NCBI GenBank assembly: GCA_964395765.1
Contig: CAYNCU010000130.1
Span: forward strand, 1-12,324
Direction: 5' to 3'
DNA from: DATDPY01 sp964395765
Lineage (GTDB): Bacteria; Bacteroidota; Bacteroidia; Cytophagales; Cyclobacteriaceae
Length of the DNA stretch: 12,324 bases
Shown here: positions 6,660 through 12,324 of the stretch, piece after piece
Position numbering within the stretch: position 1 is the first letter of the stretch
Layout: each line of letters begins with the position of its first letter
Notes under the pieces: generated by a model
Told to the model about the DNA's origin: nothing
Seen by the model: the letters and a program-made list of their open reading frames with translations, nothing else
Database searches by the model: none
Program-made: the position numbers and the translations under genes

Positions 6660-7019
6660 TTAAACCAGGGTTGCATTTAAATTAATCGTGGTCCCTTTAT
6701 ACAGCCTGGAAATCGGGCAGTTCTTCTTCGCGGTTTCGGTGTGTTTCATGAAGTCGGCTTCGCTTACCCCGGGGACTTTGGCTTTGCAATCCAGGTCGAT
6801 TTTCGTGATGATCGGACCGGTTTCGTCACTGTCAAGCTGAACGGTGGCTTTTACTTCAATGCTTTCCGGTTTAAGATTGGCGCCGGATAGCAGTGCGGAG
6901 AGGAACATGGAATAACAACCGGAGATTGCGGCTCCGACCAGTTCTTCAGGGTTGGTACCCTGACCGTTCTCAAAACGGGATGAAAAACTGTAATTGCCTT
7001 CATAGTTCCCATATTTCAT
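6660..7019 (-). CDS. OsmC-family peroxiredoxin, main frame (5' end frameshifted)
   Basis: OsmC-family thiol peroxidase, which reduces organic hydroperoxides in the cytoplasm. This 119-residue frame contains the conserved core: Arg15 (FSSRF), GTNPEEL (21-27) with its glutamate, the peroxidatic Cys35 (AISGCYSM) and the resolving Cys101 (KNCPISR). The Cys-Cys spacing of 66 and Arg-Cys spacing of 20 equal those in E. coli OsmC. It is about 20 residues shorter than the usual 140, and the missing N-terminus is present just upstream in another frame (7016-7072). The ATG at 7019 is therefore probably not the native start. The gene is either a frameshift pseudogene, a product of -1 slippage at GGAAAATG, or carries a sequencing indel. 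A truncated protein lacking the first strands may not fold well. Confidence 0.85.
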   Translation of the reverse strand: MKYGNYEGNYSFSSRFENGQGTNPEELVGAAISGCYSMFLSALLSGANLKPESIEVKATVQLDSDETGPIITKIDLDCKAKVPGVSEADFMKHTETAKKNCPISRLYKGTTINLNATLV

Positions 7020-7072
7020 TTTCCTTCTTTCAAAGTTCCCTGCCAGAGGGCTGATGCGTGTCGAGTTGCCAT
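7016..7072 (-). pseudogene. OsmC N-terminal segment in the alternative frame
   Basis: From ATG at 7070-7072 the frame reads MATRHASALWQGTLKEGK and then stops at TGA (7016-7018). This is the typical OsmC opening (A-x-W-x-G-x-L-K-x-G-K). The stop overlaps the ATG of the main frame as ATGA. Restoring one base in the A-run of GGAAAATG would join the two into one protein of about 137 residues, and the usual family sequence between GK and MK would be slightly shorter than normal, so the loss may be 1, 4 or 7 bases. A promoter-like element 39 bp upstream agrees with this start. Confidence 0.75.
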
Positions 7073-7110
7073 ATCTATAATTAATTAATGAATTATAAAT
7101 AAAATAAATT

Positions 7111-7141
7111 GAAAGGTACTATATAAATGAGGAAACGTCAA
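7111..7141 (-). promoter_or_regulatory. Bacteroidota-type promoter for the OsmC-like gene
   Basis: Reading on the minus strand, TTG (7139-7141) is followed after 20 bases by TACCTTTC (7111-7118), which matches the -7 consensus TAnnTTTG at all but the last base. A start near 7105 would leave a leader of about 30 bases to the ATG at 7072. The element sits in the 104-bp gap after the M28 gene and suggests that the OsmC gene can be transcribed on its own. Confidence 0.4.
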
Positions 7142-7176
7142 TACAAACGAATCAATCGATTTGCCTGATGATTTTA

Positions 7177-8535
7177 TTACCTGATCCTTTGTAAGGGAAA
7201 TGATACTACCGACTCATCTCCGTTTTTATTGACGGAGGCAACGCCGAAGTAGTAATTATCGATGACAATCCCTTTCAGGGTATATTCGTTTACATCTTTT
7301 ACATAACGAAAGTATTTCCACTGCGGCGCTGTGGTTTCCCTCCAGTAGATCTTATAGCCAGCCATATCCGGATCGTTTATTTCATCCCATTTTAATTTTG
7401 TATCCGGTGAAACTGCCCCACCGATGGCCACGTTTTCCGGAGCAGGAGGAGCCCAGGCCAGGCCAGCCAGCGTAATGGCATTGGCAGCAGTCAGTTTCGC
7501 ACAATAGTTGAAATTTACCCCGTCAATGACATCCCCGTAATGAATTCCGTTTTCCACTCTTACATTCTGGTGTTGCCGGTAATAATTTTCATGCGCTTCC
7601 ATGATCCTGACGGCTGCATATCCCGCATCGTTAAACGGGATCTCGTGCCCTCCACGGCCAAAACGGTCGATCCGATAGATCAGCATCGGTTTCATCTCGG
7701 GCATATAGTTACTTGTCATCATTAAAACATAACGTGCCAATTGCCTGGAGATCCCGTCCACCTCACCGCCCATATATCTTAATCGAATCCTATCCTGTTC
7801 CGTATCCTTAAAGGGCACCGGTTCAGAGAAAATCCTGAATTCACGATTGTCTATCACACTATCCACCCCTTCGATATTCCCGATCATATCATTATTCAGC
7901 ATGCCGATTATTTTCCAGCCATGTTCTTTTGCATAAGCAGCCATATATTTTCCACCGTACAATCCCTGTTCTTCACCTGATAAACCCATATATACGATGG
8001 AATTTGCAAAAGAATATTTTGACAACACTCTTGCTGCTTCCAGGGTGCCGGCCATCCCCGAGGCATTGTCGTTGGCACCCGGTGCATCCGTGGTATAATC
8101 CATTACATCGGAAGCCCTTGAATCGATATCTCCCGACATGATAACGTAATGATCGGGATGAAGGCTGCCTTTTTGAATGGCAATCACATTGACGATCCAG
8201 TCGTCCTTCGGAACTCTTGAATTTCCTTCCTTGGTAATATAGGTGCTCTGGTAAAATACCGTGAGGCACTGATTACAATCTTTGGAGACCTGGTCGAACT
8301 GTGCCTTTACCCATCTTCTTGCCGCGCCGATTCCGCGTGTCTGAGAAACCGTATCTGAAAAAGTATTCCGGGTGCCGAAGCTAACCAGTGTTTTAATATC
8401 CTTTTCAATTCTGGCGGAAGATATTTCATTTACAATATTGTTCATTCTAAGATCTCTTGCCGGTGGAGATACTTCCTGAGAAAAGGAAAAATGAACGGCC
8501 GGCATCAGTAACAGGCCCAATATAATGGTCTTCAT
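7177..8535 (-). CDS. Exported M28 peptidase with fibronectin-III-like tail
   Basis: A 452-residue protein with a Sec leader (1-20, ending SFSQ). The M28 zinc-aminopeptidase-like core spans about 40-350: GDIDSR (135-140), GANDNASG (153-160, ligand Asp156), GEEQGLYGG (187-195, Glu188/189), NND (214-216, Asp216) and GGHEIPF (295-301), with a likely last ligand His322 in RQHQ. The first ligand is normally His in a GHxDS motif; here Asp136 stands in its place. I believe this GDIDSR form is shared by a Bacteroidota subfamily, so it may not mean loss of activity. Residues about 365-450 look like a fibronectin type III domain (PENVAI, GYKIYWRE, NYYFGVASV), perhaps for binding substrate or cell surface. 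It starts 18 bp after the sugar isomerase-like gene, so the two are likely co-transcribed. Confidence 0.88.
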   Translation of the reverse strand: MKTIILGLLLMPAVHFSFSQEVSPPARDLRMNNIVNEISSARIEKDIKTLVSFGTRNTFSDTVSQTRGIGAARRWVKAQFDQVSKDCNQCLTVFYQSTYITKEGNSRVPKDDWIVNVIAIQKGSLHPDHYVIMSGDIDSRASDVMDYTTDAPGANDNASGMAGTLEAARVLSKYSFANSIVYMGLSGEEQGLYGGKYMAAYAKEHGWKIIGMLNNDMIGNIEGVDSVIDNREFRIFSEPVPFKDTEQDRIRLRYMGGEVDGISRQLARYVLMMTSNYMPEMKPMLIYRIDRFGRGGHEIPFNDAGYAAVRIMEAHENYYRQHQNVRVENGIHYGDVIDGVNFNYCAKLTAANAITLAGLAWAPPAPENVAIGGAVSPDTKLKWDEINDPDMAGYKIYWRETTAPQWKYFRYVKDVNEYTLKGIVIDNYYFGVASVNKNGDESVVSFPLQRIR

Positions 8536-8553
8536 TTCGTAAGAATTTCTCTA

Positions 8554-9639
8554 TTATAAATCAAGGTTTTTTAAATAAGTCATGCTCTTCCGGATGCTTT
8601 CAATTTTGTCCATTTGCGTATTATCCTGGTCGAGGAAGGCGAATCGGATCCCGTTGCTTTTCGCAGTCGTTAAAATGGGTCTGAAATCGATAATTCCCGA
8701 TCCGAGCTCGGTAAACGCTTTCGGATCTACATTAAAAACAGAAAAGTCCTTCGGGGTGTCCTTCACCAGATCTTTCAGGTGAAGGTAAATCAGTCGGTTA
8801 CCCAGTCTATTGATCCATTTAACCGCGTCATTTCCGCTGATGGTCACCCAGAATACGTCCAGTTCATTTTTAACCAGCTCCGGATCAAAGATTTTTAGCA
8901 TTTCTTCAAAGGGGATCTTCCCGTTGTCCGGTTTGAACTCAAAGGAATGGTTATGATAATAGAGCTGAAGGCCGGACTGTTTGCATTTTTCCCCGGCTTT
9001 ATTCGCCAGTTCGGCAAATTTCCTGAAATCATCCATCGTCTTTCTGTCTTCCGGCATCATGATGGCTATCCCCATATGTCCTATTCCGTTCTTCTTACAA
9101 TCTTCAATAATATTTTCAATAGCGTAGTTATCGGGGGGAGCAAAGCCCATTTTCCGTGCTTCATCCCAGTTCCCGCTTATATAACCGGGCATAAAATGGG
9201 TACTGATAGGCGTAAGCCCCTGATCTTTGGCGACAGGAACATACTGATTCAGCGTTGCAGGATTAAAAAATTCAACATTCTTAATGCCGGTTCCGGCCAC
9301 TGTACGGAAAACGGATTGAGGATCCTTTTCCAGTATTTCCAGAATCATAAAAAGCTGAATTCCAAGGCTATCGATATATTTAAATCCAGTTTCACTTGAG
9401 TTCGAATTTTTTTCAGTATTCCCTGATTTCTTCGAAAGATTACTGGCAGTAACACCCGCCATCGGAAGGCTTAAGGCGAGAGCCGCTGTCAGTTTTAGGA
9501 AGTCTTTACGGCTTAATTTGTTTTTCAAAGTATTCGCGCAAATAAGGTACAATTTAAAAAATAACCTCATGCGGCAAAAGTCAACTCTTTTATTATTTCT
9601 CCTGTGAATAAAAGCCGGGACTGGATAAAGGTTTTTCAT
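8554..9639 (-). CDS. Exported sugar isomerase/epimerase-like TIM-barrel protein
   Basis: A xylose-isomerase-like TIM barrel of the sugar phosphate isomerase/epimerase group. Blocks in order (numbered from the longest start): GIKNVEFF (118-125), LYYHNHSFEF (226-235), ELDVFW (259-264, metal Glu/Asp), LIYLHLKDL (283-291, metal His) and ELGSGIIDF (311-319). The last metal residue, usually Glu in a VEQD motif, appears as Asp in FLDQD (335-339). A Tat-like leader with RK in place of RR lies at 43-62 (SRKDFLKLTAALAL), so the product probably acts outside the cytoplasm, where a phosphorylated substrate is unlikely. The longest start puts 40 odd residues before this leader; a TTG at 9528 (38 codons in) gives a normal leader and fits a promoter-like element at 9556-9584. 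ATG at 9570 is another option. The M28 gene follows 18 bp downstream. Confidence 0.85.
   Translation of the reverse strand: MKNLYPVPAFIHRRNNKRVDFCRMRLFFKLYLICANTLKNKLSRKDFLKLTAALALSLPMAGVTASNLSKKSGNTEKNSNSSETGFKYIDSLGIQLFMILEILEKDPQSVFRTVAGTGIKNVEFFNPATLNQYVPVAKDQGLTPISTHFMPGYISGNWDEARKMGFAPPDNYAIENIIEDCKKNGIGHMGIAIMMPEDRKTMDDFRKFAELANKAGEKCKQSGLQLYYHNHSFEFKPDNGKIPFEEMLKIFDPELVKNELDVFWVTISGNDAVKWINRLGNRLIYLHLKDLVKDTPKDFSVFNVDPKAFTELGSGIIDFRPILTTAKSNGIRFAFLDQDNTQMDKIESIRKSMTYLKNLDL
9556..9584 (-). promoter_or_regulatory. Candidate promoter for the sugar isomerase-like gene
   Basis: On the minus strand, TTG (9582-9584) is followed after 18 bases by TATTTTTT (9556-9563), seven of eight matches to TAnnTTTG. 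Transcription would start near 9550, downstream of the ATG codons at 9639 and 9570 and about 20 bases before the TTG at 9528. If real, it makes the TTG the start. AT-rich sequence makes chance matches easy. Confidence 0.32.
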
Positions 9640-9695
9640 TTTTTGTCTGTTAAATTGGGCACGTTATTCATCCTTACATCCTGAAAAAACTATTT

Positions 9696-10505
9696 ATGAA
9701 AAAAATAATTCTTTCAATCACCATTGCCCTTGGAGCCATTTTGTTTCTGGCCTTCCATGCCACTCAGGATTTTCTTCAGACTTTAAAGATTTCCGGGGAA
9801 GCTGCGGATAATTATATAAGCGACAGTTTTCATTACGGGTCATTTGCTTATCCTTATTCGGAAGTTTATCATTCGCTGGCCTCCTCAGCAAAGATTGCCA
9901 TGGTAAAGGAAATAGGGACATTCGCGAAGACTTATACAAAAACCGATGCCTTTAAAAAGAAATATGAGGACTTTAAGCTCAGTAAAAAACCCACAGAGCC
10001 GGACCCCTATCAAACCAATGATCAATTAAAGACGCAATACAAAGATCAAATGCAGAAAAGTATCGATGACCTGGAGGAACAGATGAAGAATGCCACCGGA
10101 GATACAAAGACCATGATACAAAATGCTTTGAATACGATCAAGGAACAAATGAAGCAATTTGACGATCCGGATAATCCCATGTTCAGTGCAGAAATGGAAA
10201 ATGCAAGAAAAAATGAATATCAGGGACAGGTGCAGGAATATCAAAAGGAACTGGCGGACTGGAACGATCAATACCCGGATACTCCGGAGAAAATGATTAA
10301 ACAACGGTTGAATTACTTTCTTCAGTTATCCGGAACAGTAGATTTCAATGCAAAATTGACTAAAAACCAATATGGCACGTTGATTTTCGACAACCCGGAT
10401 TATGAAAACAAGCCGGATGACTGGAAACTTGTTTTCAGGGCCGGAAAAGTAAGTACAGACGCCGCACGGCAAATTGCCCAGCAATGGTTAGCTGAATTAC
10501 AATAA
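9696..10505 (+). CDS. Exported coiled-coil protein of unknown function
   Basis: A 269-residue protein that I do not recognise. A Sec leader or membrane anchor covers about residues 3-21 (IILSITIALGAILFLAF). The first part of the mature protein (about 30-75) contains a Tyr/Ser-rich segment (YISDSFHYGSFAYPYSEVYHS). A long charged helical region rich in Lys, Glu and Gln follows (about 85-200), likely coiled coil, broken near 157-163 by DDPDNPM. The C-terminal 70 residues (VDFNAKLTKNQYGTLIFDNPDYE) look folded and end in a helix. No enzyme motif or cysteine is seen. It is divergent from the gene to the left and lies 31 bp before the GntP permease, so it may be a periplasmic or envelope partner of the uptake operon; that is only inference from position. 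Confidence 0.82.
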   Translation: MKKIILSITIALGAILFLAFHATQDFLQTLKISGEAADNYISDSFHYGSFAYPYSEVYHSLASSAKIAMVKEIGTFAKTYTKTDAFKKKYEDFKLSKKPTEPDPYQTNDQLKTQYKDQMQKSIDDLEEQMKNATGDTKTMIQNALNTIKEQMKQFDDPDNPMFSAEMENARKNEYQGQVQEYQKELADWNDQYPDTPEKMIKQRLNYFLQLSGTVDFNAKLTKNQYGTLIFDNPDYENKPDDWKLVFRAGKVSTDAARQIAQQWLAELQ

Positions 10506-10536
10506 TTAACCAATTAACCAATTAACCAAATAACCC
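10505..10536. repeat. Octamer tandem repeat ATTAACCA in the operon spacer
   Basis: ATTAACCA occurs three times in direct tandem (10505-10512, 10513-10520, 10521-10528), followed by a variant AATAACCC that touches the permease ATG at 10537. The repeat begins at the last base of the preceding stop codon and so fills the entire spacer. Copy-number change would alter the distance between the two genes by 8 bases. Confidence 0.85.
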
Positions 10537-11883
10537 ATGTGGTTAATCCTCCTACTATTTATTTCGATCGCATTTATAATCTTATCCACTTCAGTTTTTA
10601 AATGGCATCCTTTCCTTTCCTTGCTGGCGGCTGCCTTTGGCTTTGGAATTCTATCGGGCCATATGTCGCTGAAACAAGTTGTCGATTCAATAAACACCGG
10701 TTTCGGCAATACCATCGGATATATCGGAATTGTAATCCTGGCCGGTTCGATCATAGGGAAATTCCTTGAGAAATCCGGAGGGGCCCACAAATTGGCGGAA
10801 GGGGTATTGAAAGCAGTGGGAAAAAGGAACGTTCCCCTGGCAATGAGCATTCTCGGCTATATTATAAGCATCCCGGTATTTTGTGATTCCGCATTTATTA
10901 TTTTGTCTCCTTTGGCAAAGGCATTATCACGGCAAACAAAGACAACCATTTCAGTGGCGGTCATCGCTTTAAGCCTCGGGTTGATCATTACCCATTCAAT
11001 CATACCCCCAACACCCGGACCCGTGGGGGCAGCCGCCATTTTAGGCGCCGATCTCGGTATGGTTATCTTATTGGGGCTGCCGGTGAGTATATTGGCATTA
11101 ATATTCAGTTGGTTTTTTGCCACCAGAGTGGCTTCCCGGATTCAAATTGCAAATAATTCCATCACCACCGAGGTGGAACCGGCAGCCGATAAAGCCGGTT
11201 ATTCACCTTCCCTGGTAAAGTCACTGCTTCCGATATTTCTTCCTATTGTACTGATCATTTTCCGGTCCATAAGCGAATTGCCATCCCATCCTTTCGGCGC
11301 GAATGAAATTACCGTGATACTCAGTTTCCTTGGTCAGCCCGCGGTGGCTTTACTGATCGGTGTTTTATTTTCCCTGTTACTTCCCGAAAAACTTACCCGG
11401 GAAATGGTATCCACTTCCGGTTGGCTGGGAGAGGGTATCCTGGGGGCCGCCATCATAATCATTATTACCGGTTGCGGAGGAGCATTCGGGAAAGTACTTC
11501 AGGATTCGGGGATAGCGGATGTTATCAAAAGTAATCTATCGGGAGCCAAAAGCCTGAATATCTTTCTCCCGATTATCATTGCGGCAGCCTTGAAAATAGC
11601 ACAAGGCTCGGGTACGGTGGCCATCATTACCACCGCAGGAATCATGGCGCCGATTCTATCCCCTTTGGGATTGGATTCTTATATGGCGAAATCGCTGGTG
11701 GTCGTTGCCATCGGTGCCGGCTCGCTGATCGCCAGCCACGCCAATGACAGTTACTTTTGGGTGGTCACCCAACTATCCGGAATGAATGTAAAGGAAGGTT
11801 ATAAACTTCAGACTGCCGGTACTTTTTTTACCGGGATATTTGCTGCACTTGCAGCATGGATCGTGAGTTTATTCATATTATAG
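10537..11883 (+). CDS. GntP-family sugar-acid:proton symporter
   Basis: A 448-residue integral membrane protein, the usual length for GntP permeases (gluconate, related sugar acids, or D-serine in the DsdX branch). About 12 hydrophobic segments are visible. Family motifs include PVFCDSAFIILSPLAK (113-128), HSIIPPTPGPVGAA (153-166), GCGGAFGKVLQDSG (312-325), AQGSGTVAIITTAGIMAP (355-372) and SHANDSYFWVV (400-410). It imports a small hydroxy acid with protons across the inner membrane. The start ATG yields the normal first membrane segment. Only 9 bp separate its stop from the next gene, which is lactate-racemase-like, so both probably serve one hydroxy-acid substrate. The exact substrate cannot be read from the sequence. 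Confidence 0.93.
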   Translation: MWLILLLFISIAFIILSTSVFKWHPFLSLLAAAFGFGILSGHMSLKQVVDSINTGFGNTIGYIGIVILAGSIIGKFLEKSGGAHKLAEGVLKAVGKRNVPLAMSILGYIISIPVFCDSAFIILSPLAKALSRQTKTTISVAVIALSLGLIITHSIIPPTPGPVGAAAILGADLGMVILLGLPVSILALIFSWFFATRVASRIQIANNSITTEVEPAADKAGYSPSLVKSLLPIFLPIVLIIFRSISELPSHPFGANEITVILSFLGQPAVALLIGVLFSLLLPEKLTREMVSTSGWLGEGILGAAIIIIITGCGGAFGKVLQDSGIADVIKSNLSGAKSLNIFLPIIIAAALKIAQGSGTVAIITTAGIMAPILSPLGLDSYMAKSLVVVAIGAGSLIASHANDSYFWVVTQLSGMNVKEGYKLQTAGTFFTGIFAALAAWIVSLFIL

Positions 11884-11892
11884 AGCTAAGAA

Positions 11893-12324
11893 GTGAATAT
11901 TACCCTGACAAAAATTCGTAATAATTTCCCGGATAATACCCTAGCGGACCCCGGAGAAGAAATTCTAAGGGAAATGAAATTGATGCCGGAAATCAGCCTG
12001 GGTTCATCCATTGCCATTGGTGTAGGCAGCCGGGGCATTGATAGGCTGGACGAGGTTGTCCGCCAGATTGTAACCATAGTTAAACAAAAAGGAGGGAAGC
12101 CCTTTATTGTCCCTGCCATGGGAAGCCATGGAGGGACTACCGCCGAAGGACAGAAAGAATTGCTGGATAGTTACGGGATTACGGAATCCGCCATGGGAGC
12201 ACCGGTAATCTCATCCATGGAAGTCGTGGAATTGCCGAAAGGAAAATGCGTCAACCCGGTATTCATGGATAAAAGTGCCTGGTCATCCGATGGAGTTATC
12301 CTGGTGAATAAAATAAAACCCCAT
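11893..12324 (+). CDS. Lactate-racemase-like (DUF2088/LarA superfamily) protein, 3' truncated by window
   Basis: An open frame of 144 codons from GTG at 11893 runs in frame to the window edge, so only the N-terminal part is visible; family members are about 420 residues. Motifs fit the DUF2088 lactate racemase N-terminal domain: IAIGVGSRGI (40-49), FIVPAMGSHGGTTAEGQ (71-87), GAPVISSMEVVE (102-113) and VNKIKPH (138-144). His79 and His144 line up with the two catalytic histidines of the nickel-pincer enzyme LarA. Family members racemise or epimerise 2-hydroxy acids. GTG is chosen because it gives the usual family opening nine bases after the permease stop; no closer ATG is in frame until codon 28. 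Its position behind a GntP permease suggests that it acts on the imported acid. Confidence 0.85.
   Translation, partial: MNITLTKIRNNFPDNTLADPGEEILREMKLMPEISLGSSIAIGVGSRGIDRLDEVVRQIVTIVKQKGGKPFIVPAMGSHGGTTAEGQKELLDSYGITESAMGAPVISSMEVVELPKGKCVNPVFMDKSAWSSDGVILVNKIKPH

Noticed and set aside
6430..6663. + strand frame of 77 codons between the cysteine-rich and OsmC-like genes
   Set aside because: Its centre is a PLTSDLR repeat produced by the CCTCCGA heptamer array, and nothing in it resembles a protein domain.
9640..9695. Promoter for the 9696 gene
   Set aside because: Weak TTG and TAnn matches exist but none has acceptable spacing and a good -7 element.

Overview
The window looks like a chromosomal segment from a Bacteroidota (Bacteroidetes) organism. 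The evidence is a set of exported enzymes with short Sec or Tat-like leaders ending in motifs such as SYSQ and SFSQ, no obvious Shine-Dalgarno sequences, promoter-like TAnnTTT elements of the Bacteroidota type, AT-rich gaps, intergenic heptamer tandem repeats, and the gene content itself (secreted Gfo/Idh/MocA, secreted sugar isomerase/epimerase, secreted M28 peptidases). The species cannot be named from the sequence.

Layout. Positions 1-391 hold no gene but are rich in structure: a GC-rich hairpin at the edge, a compact stretch ending in a terminator-like hairpin on the + strand, and a six-copy CACWATG repeat array. From 392 to about 9640 everything is on the minus strand. In transcription order this is an exported sugar isomerase/epimerase-like protein (8554-9528 or a little longer), an exported M28 peptidase with a fibronectin-III-like tail (7177-8535), an OsmC-family protein with an apparent frameshift (6660-7072), a cysteine-rich protein with a V4R-like tail (5597-6169), a Tat-exported Gfo/Idh/MocA oxidoreductase (3868-5181), an exported glutamate-carboxypeptidase-II-like M28 peptidase (1540-3747), and an exported CotH-kinase-like protein (392-1504). 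The gaps of 490 and 415 bp suggest several transcription units, not one operon. From 9696 to the end the genes are on the + strand: an exported coiled-coil protein of unknown function, a GntP-family sugar-acid permease, and the start of a lactate-racemase-like (DUF2088/LarA superfamily) protein cut by the window edge.

How the genes may work together. The right-hand part reads as a small hydroxy-acid or sugar-acid uptake and racemisation/epimerisation operon. The left part is an exported degradative set: two different M28 metallopeptidases for peptides, and an oxidoreductase plus a TIM-barrel isomerase that could act on sugars outside the cytoplasm. These are inferences from families and order.

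I did not find a clear new defence, mobile or regulatory system. The best leads are the OsmC frameshift (N-terminus intact in the other frame), the repeat array and orphan terminator at 100-320, the patchwork of heptamer repeats at 6294-6576, a 16-bp perfect palindrome next to a promoter-like element at 5411-5434, and two M28 peptidases with altered active-site or specificity residues.
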